Assembly: GCA_041485125.1 (NCBI GenBank)
Contig: JBGPIT010000011.1
Coordinates: forward strand, 1-34,076
From: JBGPIT01 sp041485125
GTDB lineage: Bacteria > Desulfobacterota > Binatia > UTPRO1
DNA: 34,076 nt
Reading direction: 5' to 3'
Below, piece by piece: positions 14,747 through 22,397 of the stretch. Below the pieces are notes generated by a model, which had not been told where the DNA came from, ran no database searches, and saw only the letters and a program-made list of their open reading frames with translations. Both the position numbers and the translations under genes were made by a program. How positions within the stretch are numbered: position 1 is the first letter of the stretch; each line of letters begins with the position of its first letter.

Positions 14747-16434
14747 GCAAGACCGCGTCGGTCGCCCACCTGCTCTCGCCGCGCGTCTACGCCGTTCGCA
14801 ACGCCTTTCGCCGCGGCCGCTGGCAGCCGATCGCGCTCACCGCGGTGACGATCGCGTTCTGGATCGGCTCGTTCATCTTCTTCACCCGCGTCCTCGCCTA
14901 CTTCCAGACCATCACCGCGCTCGGACCGCTGCTGACGCAGCGCCTGCTCGTGGTGCTGTTCGTGAGCTTCTTCAGCGTGCTGGTGATCAGTAACGTCGTC
15001 ACCGCGCTCACGACGTTTTACCTCGCCGCTGACGTGCGCCTGCTCCTCGCCGCGCCGATCACGCGCCGGCGCGTCCACCAGGCGCGCTTCGTCGAGACCC
15101 TGCTCTCCTCGTCGTGGATGGTGCTGCTCTTCGGCCTGCCGGCGTTCCTCGCCTACGGCGTCGTCTATGCCGCCGGCCCGCTCTACTACGCCGGCACCGT
15201 CCTCACGATGATCCCGTTTCTGATCATCCCGGCGGCGATCGGCGTGCTCGTGACGACCGGGCTCGTGATGGTATTTCCCGCCCGCCGCGCGCGCGACGTG
15301 ATGCTGGTGGGGACCGTCGCGCTCGTCGCGCTCGGCTATCTGGCGCTCCGCCTGGCGCGCCCCGAGCGCTTGGCGACGCCGTCGGGCTTCGCCGGCTTCG
15401 CGGCCTTCCTGGCGAGCTTCGAGGCGCCGGCCTCGCCGTACCTGCCGACGACTTGGGCGTCCGAGGTCCTGATCCCGCTTCTCGGCGCGCGGACCGGCGA
15501 CCCGCTCTTCTATCTCGGCATGCTGGCGACGACCGCCGCCGCGCTCTACGTCGCGAGCGCGTCGGTCGTCGAGCGCGTTTTTCTCACCGCCTGGTCGCGG
15601 GCGCAGGAGGGTCGGACCGGTGCGAAGCGCGAGCGGCTGCTGGCGCGCTGGCTCCGCGTCTCGGGCGCGCCGTTGCCGCGCGTGCCCGCGCTGCTGTTCA
15701 TCAAGGACTTCACCATCTTCCTGCGCGACGCGCGACAGTGGTCGCAGCTCCTGCTGCTGCTCGCGCTGGTGGTCGTCTACATCTACAACTTCTCGGTCCT
15801 GCCGATCGACGACGGCAGCCCGCTCGCGCTCACCCTGCGCGACATCGTCGCCTTCTCGAATCTCGGCCTCGCCGCCTTCGTCACCGCCGCGGTCGCCGTC
15901 CGCTTCGTCTATCCGGTCGTGAGCCTCGAAGGACGGTCGTGGTGGGTGCTCCGCACCGCGCCGATCGCGCTCGAGACCATCTGGTGGAGCAAGTTCTGGA
16001 TCGCCTTCCTGCCGCTCGTCATCCTCGGCGAGCTCCTGATCGCGATCACGAACCACTTCCTCGGGGTCGACGCGGGCCTGACGCTGACCTTCATGCTGAC
16101 GCTCGTCTTCGTGATCGCCGCGATCGTGAGCCTCGGTCTCGCGTTCGGCGCCGCCTACCCGCGCTTCGACACCCAGAACGCCGCGCAAATCGCGACCGGC
16201 TTCGGCGGCGTCGTCTACATGGTGAGCTGCCTCGGCCTGATCGCCACGGTCGTCGTGCTCGAGCTCTGGCCGGTGTCGCGCCTCTTCTGGCACCAGGCGG
16301 CGGCCTTCCCGCTGCGCGGCGCCGAGACCGCCGTGGTCGCGGCCGCGTTCGTCGCGGTCGCGATCCTGACGGTCGTGATCGGGGCGGTCGCCCGGCGATC
16401 GGCGTTGCGGAATCTGGCCTCGCTCAACGCGTAG
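14743..16434 (+). CDS. ABC-2-type transporter permease
   Basis: 563 residues from GTG at 14743, which overlaps the ATPase stop (GTGA). About twelve hydrophobic segments can be counted in two halves, for example ALTAVTIAFWIGSFIFFTRV (28-47), VVLFVSFFSVLVISNVVTAL, ILTVVIGAVA near the end, and a short basic linker (RAQEGRTGAKRERLLARWLR, about 286-305) between halves. This fits the large bacterial ABC-2-like permeases that pair with one ATPase. VRLLLAAPITRRRVHQARF (about 97-115) is a likely coupling-helix region. The trio with the anchored transglutaminase suggests a linked envelope process, which is inference. Confidence 0.86.
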   Translation: MSKTASVAHLLSPRVYAVRNAFRRGRWQPIALTAVTIAFWIGSFIFFTRVLAYFQTITALGPLLTQRLLVVLFVSFFSVLVISNVVTALTTFYLAADVRLLLAAPITRRRVHQARFVETLLSSSWMVLLFGLPAFLAYGVVYAAGPLYYAGTVLTMIPFLIIPAAIGVLVTTGLVMVFPARRARDVMLVGTVALVALGYLALRLARPERLATPSGFAGFAAFLASFEAPASPYLPTTWASEVLIPLLGARTGDPLFYLGMLATTAAALYVASASVVERVFLTAWSRAQEGRTGAKRERLLARWLRVSGAPLPRVPALLFIKDFTIFLRDARQWSQLLLLLALVVVYIYNFSVLPIDDGSPLALTLRDIVAFSNLGLAAFVTAAVAVRFVYPVVSLEGRSWWVLRTAPIALETIWWSKFWIAFLPLVILGELLIAITNHFLGVDAGLTLTFMLTLVFVIAAIVSLGLAFGAAYPRFDTQNAAQIATGFGGVVYMVSCLGLIATVVVLELWPVSRLFWHQAAAFPLRGAETAVVAAAFVAVAILTVVIGAVARRSALRNLASLNA

Positions 16435-16556
16435 CCTGATTGCCGCCTCCCGCGGCACGACCGGTCAGCCTCAGCGACGGAACGTCGCGACGACCCCCCC
16501 GAGCTCCGTCGGAAATTCGCCGTCGCTGCCGGTTCTGCGCTTGTCGCAGAATCTTC

Positions 16557-16586
16557 TTGACAGCGCGCATGCAGCCGAAGTACCCG
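16557..16586 (+). promoter_or_regulatory. Candidate sigma-70 promoter before the diiron protein gene
   Basis: A perfect TTGACA lies at 16557-16562. With an 18-bp spacer the -10 would be TACCCG (16581-16586), a weak match of the kind that needs an activator, which would suit MerR control. The 219-bp gap (16435-16653) also holds a small CGACG-GAA-CGTCG hairpin at 16475-16487, a possible 3' end for the ABC operon but without a T-tract, and a C7 run. Confidence 0.35.
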
Positions 16587-16608
16587 CGTAGTACAGCTAC
16601 GCACTACG
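16587..16608. promoter_or_regulatory. Inverted repeat in the diiron gene leader
   Basis: CGTAGT (16587-16592) and ACTACG (16603-16608) form 6-bp arms around ten bases, and the whole area is rich in alternating GTA/TAC. It lies next to the predicted -10 box. A MerR-family protein is encoded downstream of the diiron gene, so an operator is plausible; a leader hairpin is the alternative. Confidence 0.3.
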
Positions 16609-16638
16609 TACCGGCTCGCGGCCCGCGCGGGTCACACC

Positions 16639-16645
16639 AAGGAGG
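16639..16645 (+). promoter_or_regulatory. Strong ribosome binding site of the diiron gene
   Basis: AAGGAGG, a full Shine-Dalgarno match, lies eight bases before the ATG at 16654. It fixes the start, is the best ribosome binding site I see in the window, and suggests high expression. Confidence 0.75.
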
Positions 16646-16653
16646 GATCCCGT

Positions 16654-17763
16654 ATGGCAACTGAGGACCGTTATGCCCGGCCTGTCGATTCGGTGAACTG
16701 GGGCGTTCCAGGAGAATTCGACACCAACTTTCGTTGGGAATATCACGACGGGCGCGAATCGCTGCTCAAGCTCTACGAGAAGGGCAAAGAGCGCCAGTGG
16801 AACGCCAACACGCGCATCGACTGGTCGCAGGATCTCGATCCCGAGAACCCCGAGCAGCTGCCGGACGAGTCGATCCCGCTCTTCGGCTCCGACGTCTTCG
16901 AACGGCTCACGCGCGAGGAGAAGTCACGGCTGCGGCACCACTTCCAGTCGTGGCAGCTTTCGCAGTTCCTGCACGGTGAGCAAGGCGCGCTCATCTGCAC
17001 CGCGAAGATCGTGCAGCAGGTGCCGAACATGGACGCCAAGTTCTACGCGGCGACGCAGGTGATCGACGAGGCCCGCCACGTCGAGGCCTACTCGAAGCTC
17101 TTGCACGACAAGTTCGAGCTCGCCTACCCGATCACGCCGACCTTGCAGAAGCTCCTCGCCAACGTGCTCAGCGATTCGCGCTGGGACATGACCTATCTCG
17201 GCATGCAGGTCCTCATCGAGGGGCTCGCGCTCGCGGCCTTCGCGCAGATCCGTGACCAGTCGCAGAACCCGCTCGCCGCGTCGGTGAACGCCTACGTCAT
17301 GCAGGACGAGGCGCGTCACGTCGCCTTCGGCCGCTTCGCGCTCCGCGACTACTACCCGACGCTCACGCAAGCGGAACGCGACGAGCGCGAGGAGTTCGCG
17401 GTCGAGGCCTGCTACCTGATGCGCGATCGCTTCCAGGCCGAGGAGGTCTGGGACACGCTCGGCCTGCCGGTCGACGAGTGCGCCGCCTACATGCTCGAGT
17501 CGGGATTCATGCGGAACTACCGCTCGGCGCTCTTCAGCCGAATCGTCCCGATCATGAAGGACATCGGCCTCTGGGGCCCCAAGATCCGCGACGCCTACGG
17601 GAAGATGGGCATCCTCGGCTACGCCGAGACGGACGTGCAAGCGATGGCGGCGGAGGACGAGCGCGTCGCCGAGCAGTACGACCAGCGCCACGACGAGATC
17701 GTGCGCGTCGCCGCGACGGCGACGACCGCCGCAATCGGGACGGATGGCAAAGCGGTCGCCTGA
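16654..17763 (+). CDS. Ferritin-like diiron protein (R2-like oxidase/oxygenase type)
   Basis: 369 residues. The helical bundle carries a complete carboxylate-bridged diiron set: Glu109 in HGEQGAL, Glu139 and His142 in IDEARHVEA, Glu189 in LIEGLAL, and Glu219 and His222 in QDEARHVAF. Two ExxH pairs plus two single Glu residues are typical of ferritin-like oxidases and oxygenases related to ribonucleotide reductase R2 and AurF, not of bacterioferritin. An N-terminal extension (1-80, PVDSVNWGVPGEFDTNFRWE) may cover the site. No membrane segment. The strong ribosome binding site fixes the start. The next gene encodes a MerR-type regulator and overlaps the stop, so the pair is probably co-regulated. 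The substrate is unknown; acyl-lipid or aromatic substrates are possible. Confidence 0.85.
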   Translation: MATEDRYARPVDSVNWGVPGEFDTNFRWEYHDGRESLLKLYEKGKERQWNANTRIDWSQDLDPENPEQLPDESIPLFGSDVFERLTREEKSRLRHHFQSWQLSQFLHGEQGALICTAKIVQQVPNMDAKFYAATQVIDEARHVEAYSKLLHDKFELAYPITPTLQKLLANVLSDSRWDMTYLGMQVLIEGLALAAFAQIRDQSQNPLAASVNAYVMQDEARHVAFGRFALRDYYPTLTQAERDEREEFAVEACYLMRDRFQAEEVWDTLGLPVDECAAYMLESGFMRNYRSALFSRIVPIMKDIGLWGPKIRDAYGKMGILGYAETDVQAMAAEDERVAEQYDQRHDEIVRVAATATTAAIGTDGKAVA

Positions 17764-18529
17764 TAGCGTCCGCGCGCGGCACGCGCGGATGAAGATGAAA
17801 GACCTCGAGCGCGCGACCGGCGTCGGGCGCGAGAGTATCCGCTACTACATCCGCGAAGGGCTCCTCCCCGAGCCGGAGCGGCCGGGCCGCAACGTCGCCT
17901 GGTACGACGAGTCTTTTGTCGAGCGCATCCGGCTCATCAAGGAGCTGCAGCAGAAGCGCTTCCTGCCGCTGCACGTCATCAAGGCGATCGTCGGCAACGA
18001 CGCGACGCCGCCGCGCGACGAGGTGCACACGCTCCTCCAGCTCGACGGCAAGCTCTTCCCGGCCGTCGACGGCGCGCCGCAGCCGGAGCCGGAACGCTTG
18101 AGCACGGTCGCGCGACGGACCGGTGTCAGCGCTGCCGAGATCCGCGAGCTCGCCGAGATCGGCGTGGTCGAGCTCACCACGCACAAAGGCGATCATTGGC
18201 TCGACCAGCATGGCGTCGCGCTCGTCGAGCTGTGGGCGAAGATGCGGGCCGCGGGCTTTCGCGAGGAGCTCGGCTTCGGCGCCGCGAACCTGCGCGTCTA
18301 CGTCGACTTCGTGCAGTGGCTCGCGCGCGAGGAGCTGCGGCTCTTCAGCCACGGCGTCACCGGGCGCGTCGACACCGAGACCTCGGCACGGATGGCGGAG
18401 GCCGGCATCAACTTCATCAATCAGATGATCGGCCTGCTGCGAAAGACGACGCTGCTGCGGTACATCGCCCAAGGCAACGTCCCGGCCCCCGCGGACAGCG
18501 AACCGTCGGCTGACGCGCCGACGGGCTGA
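17744..18529 (+). CDS. MerR-family transcriptional regulator
   Basis: 261 residues from ATG at 17744, overlapping the diiron gene by 20 bp; a second start at 17789 (MKMKDLERATGV) is equally possible. The MerR winged helix is clear: MKDLERATGVGRESIRYYIREGLLPEPERPGRNVAWYDE, then RIRLIKELQQKRFLPLHVIKAIV (about 18-82). A second helix-turn-helix-like segment, LSTVARRTGVSAAEIRELAEIG (about 119-140), starts the effector half. No Cys-based metal site as in CueR or MerR is seen; the C-terminal half is mainly helical. Its overlap with the diiron gene suggests that it controls that gene and itself. The inducer is unknown. Confidence 0.88.
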   Translation: MAKRSPDSVRARHARMKMKDLERATGVGRESIRYYIREGLLPEPERPGRNVAWYDESFVERIRLIKELQQKRFLPLHVIKAIVGNDATPPRDEVHTLLQLDGKLFPAVDGAPQPEPERLSTVARRTGVSAAEIRELAEIGVVELTTHKGDHWLDQHGVALVELWAKMRAAGFREELGFGAANLRVYVDFVQWLAREELRLFSHGVTGRVDTETSARMAEAGINFINQMIGLLRKTTLLRYIAQGNVPAPADSEPSADAPTG

Positions 18530-18540
18530 GATCTACTTGC

Positions 18541-18890
18541 GCGCGGTGCGACCGACTCGTCTTCAATTTCATCGACCGCCAGATCCTCGCGATCCTGATC
18601 GAGCCGATCAAAGCCGACCTCGGCGTCTCCGACACCGCGATGGGCTTCCTCACCGGCATCGCCTTCGCGCTCTTCTACACCTTCGCCGGCATCCCGATCG
18701 CGCGCCTCGCCGACACTCGCGCGCGGCGCACGATCATCGCGATCGGCCTCGCCGTGTGGAGCGCGATGACCGCCGCATCCGGGCTCGTCCGCAGCTTCAC
18801 CGAGCTCGCGCGGGCCCGGTTCGGCGTGCTGATGACACCCGCGCCGATCCCCGCGATGCTCTTCCTGAAGACCCTCGAGCGGACGGATGA
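18541..18890 (+). pseudogene. MFS transporter fragment (broken at both ends)
   Basis: The frame reads FNFIDRQILAILIEPIKADL, then GVSDTAMGFLTGIAFALFYT, then FAGIPIARLADTRARRTIIA and AVWSAMTAASGLVRSFTELA. This matches the second half of helix 1 through helix 4 of spinster-like MFS transporters, including the GIPIARLADR-type loop. Helix 1 and any start codon are missing; sequence before FNFIDR is not hydrophobic. After ARARFGV (about 18829) the family sequence stops, and a short tail PAPIPAMLFLKTLERTDE follows, which could be the original MFS C-terminus after an internal deletion. Roughly 100 of more than 400 residues remain. Non-functional. Confidence 0.72.
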
Positions 18891-18912
18891 GCGCAGTCCA
18901 CAGGAATCGATA

Positions 18913-19137
18913 CGGCACGACGATCATCACGTCGATCACCGGCTTGGCGGCAAGACCCGGTACCGCCGTGCTGCCGATGTGCTCGACGGTGAGATCGGAC
19001 ACGTCGCACAGCGCGTCGCGGATGGCCGCCGCCTCGCTCGTGAACATCTCCGGCCACGCGGAGTCGTACTTCGCGATCTCGATCGGATCCTCGGCCGCGT
19101 TGCTCCACTTCCCGTCCTGCCGGGTGATCTTCGGCAT
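18913..19137 (-). pseudogene. GrpB-family (UPF0157) gene, 5' part only
   Basis: The minus-strand frame opens normally at 19137 and reads DPIEIAKYDSAWPEMFTSEA, then LTVEHIGSTAVPGLAAKPVIDVMIVVP, the GrpB/UPF0157 nucleotidyltransferase-like N-terminus with the GSTAVPG motif. After about residue 75 the homology ends and the frame runs on (to 18421) through the antisense of the MFS fragment. About 75 of some 170 residues are left, so it is a truncation. It starts 13 bp after the stop of the upstream aminopeptidase gene and was probably part of that transcript. Confidence 0.72.
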
Positions 19138-19150
19138 CCGCGCTTCGCGC

Positions 19151-20290
19151 TCAGCCCCCCGCGGCGCCCGCGCCGGGATGCGCTAGGCCCTCGGCGTCCG
19201 ACGGCGGCTTGTCGGCATCGTCACGACGGTGAGCCGCCTGGACCGGCCCCAGACCGGCGAAAGCGGTCTGCACCGCGCTGAACGGGTCGCTCTTCTTCTC
19301 GCGCGCCGCCGCCTCGATCAGATCGAGCGACCTCCGCAAGCTGCCGGTCCGCTCGTAGATGGCGTCGAAGATCCGTAGATCAGTCGTGTAGAGCATGTAC
19401 TGGAGTAGGACGGCGTTGTTGAGCGGCTCGGCCCGGAAGCTCGCGAACTGCTGCTTGGGAAGGTCGAGGGTCTCGAACTCGGCGCGCGCCGCCGCGAGCT
19501 CCTGGTCGCGGGCGTGCAACGCGTCTTCCGTGCTCGTCGTGGTCGCGTAGAGGCTGCGCAGGCGCGCCGCGACACGGGCGACGAAATCGGCGAAGCGGAG
19601 CTCGTCACGCCAGGCACGCTCCGCCTCGCGCAGCGGCTCGTCCTCGCCGCGGGCACGGAAGAACTCGATCGCGCCGCGGTGGCCGACGAAGTTCGCGACC
19701 GACTCGTTGAAGGCCGTCTCGCCCGGCACGAAGAAGGTGTTGTGGTAGAGCTCGTGCAGCACGAGGTTCACGAGATAGCCGCGATCGTGGCGCAGCAGGT
19801 GCTCGAGGAGCGGGTCGGCGAACCACCCGAGCGTGCTGAACGCCGCCGCCCCGCGGACGTACGTGTCGTAGCCGCGCTCGCGGAGATGCGCCGCCTCGGT
19901 CTCGGCTTGCTCGCGCGCGAAGTAGCCCTTGTAGGGCACCGAGCCGACGATCGGGAACCACCAGGTGTAGGGCTCGAGCGCGGTCTGCTTCGCCGCCGTG
20001 ACGACGAAGATGTTGTGCTCGCGATCGAGACGCGACACGCTGCCGAAGCTGTCGCCGACGGCGAGACCGATCCCGTCCGCGAAGGTCCGCGCCGCCAGCA
20101 CGGTCTCGAGCTTCCCGCGCACGGCGGGATCGAGGTCGGGGCGCGCGAGCACGCGCTCCATCGGCTCGCGCCGCCACAGGATCTTCGCCTCCTCGTATCC
20201 GGCGCGCAGCACGTAGAGCGGCGAGCATCCGCTCCCGATCACGGCGAGCAGCGCCGCCACGGCGGCGGTCGAGATCGCGGTGCGGCGCAT
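19151..20290 (-). CDS. Predicted aminopeptidase, lipoprotein (COG4324 type)
   Basis: 379 residues from ATG at 20290. A signal peptide (about 1-20) ends in VIGSGC, a good lipobox. The body shows the predicted-aminopeptidase pattern: AGYEEAKILWRREP near the N-terminus, the zinc motif HELYHNTFF (HExxH), then the third-ligand Glu region FNESVANFVG about 16 residues on. EPLNNAVLLQYMLYTTDL lies near the C-terminus. I recognise this as the COG4324/PF10023 family; enzymatic activity is predicted, not proven. The Gly/Ala-rich tail after AHRRDDADKPPSDA is probably disordered. The truncated GrpB gene follows after 13 bp on the same strand. Confidence 0.88.
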   Translation of the reverse strand: MRRTAISTAAVAALLAVIGSGCSPLYVLRAGYEEAKILWRREPMERVLARPDLDPAVRGKLETVLAARTFADGIGLAVGDSFGSVSRLDREHNIFVVTAAKQTALEPYTWWFPIVGSVPYKGYFAREQAETEAAHLRERGYDTYVRGAAAFSTLGWFADPLLEHLLRHDRGYLVNLVLHELYHNTFFVPGETAFNESVANFVGHRGAIEFFRARGEDEPLREAERAWRDELRFADFVARVAARLRSLYATTTSTEDALHARDQELAAARAEFETLDLPKQQFASFRAEPLNNAVLLQYMLYTTDLRIFDAIYERTGSLRRSLDLIEAAAREKKSDPFSAVQTAFAGLGPVQAAHRRDDADKPPSDAEGLAHPGAGAAGG

Positions 20291-20426
20291 CGAGCGAGGA
20301 TAGCGGCGATCGGCGCCGGGGAGCAATGCGGCCGGCGCGTGCGGCGAGCGTGAGTTGGGCGCGCTGCCGCGCCCGACTCGTCGACCGACGATGCGGCGCG
20401 CGGTGCGGTGCCGCTCCGATCGACGC

Positions 20427-22397
20427 TCAGGAGCGGATGACGGCCTGCTGGATCTCGGGCTGCTGGGGGCCGGCCGCGTACTGCAGCTCGTAGAGGCGGC
20501 AGTAGATGCCGCGCGCGGCGATCAGCTCCGCGTGGGTGCCGATCTCACGGATCTCGCCATGGTGCAGGACGACGATGCGGTCGGCGTTCTCGATCGTCGA
20601 CAGCCGGTGCGCGATCACGACCGCGGTGCGGTCGCGCAGGAGCGTGGTCAGTGCGTCCTGGATCAGGATCTCGGTTTCGGTGTCGATGCTCGACGTGGCC
20701 TCGTCGAGCACGAGGATGGTCGGGTCGTAGGCGAGCGCCCGCGCGAACGCGAGCAGCTGGCGCTGCCCGGTCGAGAGGTTGGAGCCGCGCTCGCGGAGCG
20801 GCTCGCGGAAGCGGCCCGGCAGCGCGTCGATGAAACCCAAGGCGTTCACGCGGCGCGCGGCATCCTCCATGTCCGCGAGCGTGATGTCGGAGCGGCCGAG
20901 GGAGATGTTGCCGGCGACGTCGCCGCTGAAGAGGAAGACGTCCTGCAGCACCACACCGATGCGCCGGCGCAACTCGTGCACGTCCCACTCGCGCACGTCC
21001 ACCCCGTCGACGCGGATCGCGCCGCGGGTCACGTCGTAGAAGCGCGACAGTAGCTTCATGAGGCTCGTCTTGCCGGAGCCGGTGGCGCCGACGATCGCGA
21101 CCTTCTCACCGGGGTTCACCCGGAAGGAGACGTCGCGCAGGACGAAGTCGTTCGGCTTGTAGCTGAACCAGACGTGGTCGAACTCGATCGCGCCCCGACG
21201 CGGCGGCGCGACCTGGCGCACCGCCGGCGAGCTGATCGCGGGTGGCGTGTCGAGGAGCAGGAACACGCGCTCCGCCGACGCCATCGCCGACTGCATCACC
21301 GCGTACTTGGTGCTGAACTCACGGATCGGAATGAAGAAGCGCTGGATGTACTCGATGAAGGCGACGAGCGTCCCGAAGGCGACCGCCCCTGAGCGGATGC
21401 CGGCGGCCCCGTACCACACCATCACGGCGACCGAGATGCTCGCCATCGCCTCGACCACCGAGAAGAGCGCCGCCTCGTAGACGTTCGACCAGTGGTTGGC
21501 CTCGCGGTGGTCGTCGTTCAACGCCTTGAACTCCTCGTACGAGAGCCGCTCGCGCGCGAAGAGCTGGATGATCATCATCCCCGAGAGGGCCTCCTGTAGA
21601 TACGCGTTGAGGCGCGCCAGGCGCTCGCGGATCAGACGGTAGGTGCGACGCGCGGCCTGGCGGAAGTAGTTGAGGGCGAGGATCATGACCGGCATCATCG
21701 CGAGCGCCGCGAGTGCGAGGCGAAAGTCGATGCTCATCATGATCGCGACGATGCCGGCACAGGTGAGCACGTCCATGAAGATCGTCATCGCGCCGGCGGC
21801 GAACATCTCGTTGAGGACGTCGATGTCGGAGGTGAGCCGGGTGACGAGGCGGCCGATCGGGTTGCGGTCGAAGTAGCTCATCGACAGCGTCTGCACGTGC
21901 GCGAACGCCTGCACGCGGAGATCGGCGAGGGTGCGCTGCGCGACCAGCATCGTCAGGTAGTACTGCACGTAAAAGAAAACGCACTCGCCGAAGATCGCCG
22001 CCAAGTAGAGCAAGCCGGTCGTGGCGAGGCCGCGGGTGTCGCCGGTCGAGACCAAGCGATCGATCGCCAGCTTCAAGAGGTAGGGCTGCACCAGCATCAG
22101 GCCCGAGCTGATCGGCAGGCAGAGCACGGAGAGCCAAAAGAGCCGGCGATACGGCCTGATGAACGTCCACAAGCGCTTCACCAGACGGGTGTCGTACGCC
22201 TTCCCTAGGGCATCCTCGGCCTGGTGGTCGGCCGGCGCCGTCGCGGCCGCGGCGGCGGCCTCCTCCTCGACGACGGTGCACGCGTCGGCTCCGCCGTCCG
22301 GGCCGAGCGTCGCACCGGGTGCGAGCACGTCGAGCGCGACGTCGTCGCGCGACCCGGCGGCCGGTCCTTTGCCGTCGCGATCGATCGGCGGCTTCAC
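20427..22397 (-). CDS. ABC exporter half-transporter with catalytic NBD (YheH/BmrD/MdlB-like)
   Basis: 656 residues from GTG at 22397, overlapping the partner gene's stop as GTGA. After an Ala/Asp-rich extension of about 75 residues come six transmembrane helices (from RRLFWLSVLCLPISSGLMLV), then the ATPase. Walker A is GATGSGKTS. The signature is LSTGQ, not LSGGQ. Walker B is ILVLDEATSSID with the catalytic Glu present, and the switch His is in IAHRLST. In heterodimeric exporters this half contributes the full Walker B and a non-canonical signature, as here. It is translated with the partner at 22394-24133, which carries the opposite defect. Role: export of a lipid, drug or peptide; substrate unknown. 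The Ala-rich extension has no clear fold. Confidence 0.93.
   Translation of the reverse strand: MKPPIDRDGKGPAAGSRDDVALDVLAPGATLGPDGGADACTVVEEEAAAAAATAPADHQAEDALGKAYDTRLVKRLWTFIRPYRRLFWLSVLCLPISSGLMLVQPYLLKLAIDRLVSTGDTRGLATTGLLYLAAIFGECVFFYVQYYLTMLVAQRTLADLRVQAFAHVQTLSMSYFDRNPIGRLVTRLTSDIDVLNEMFAAGAMTIFMDVLTCAGIVAIMMSIDFRLALAALAMMPVMILALNYFRQAARRTYRLIRERLARLNAYLQEALSGMMIIQLFARERLSYEEFKALNDDHREANHWSNVYEAALFSVVEAMASISVAVMVWYGAAGIRSGAVAFGTLVAFIEYIQRFFIPIREFSTKYAVMQSAMASAERVFLLLDTPPAISSPAVRQVAPPRRGAIEFDHVWFSYKPNDFVLRDVSFRVNPGEKVAIVGATGSGKTSLMKLLSRFYDVTRGAIRVDGVDVREWDVHELRRRIGVVLQDVFLFSGDVAGNISLGRSDITLADMEDAARRVNALGFIDALPGRFREPLRERGSNLSTGQRQLLAFARALAYDPTILVLDEATSSIDTETEILIQDALTTLLRDRTAVVIAHRLSTIENADRIVVLHHGEIREIGTHAELIAARGIYCRLYELQYAAGPQQPEIQQAVIRS

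Noticed and set aside
14383..16458. Long minus-strand open frame (691 codons) opposite the ABC ATPase/permease
   Set aside because: Composition is almost all Arg/Glu/Asp/His/Gly with no hydrophobic core; it is the shadow of a membrane-protein gene.
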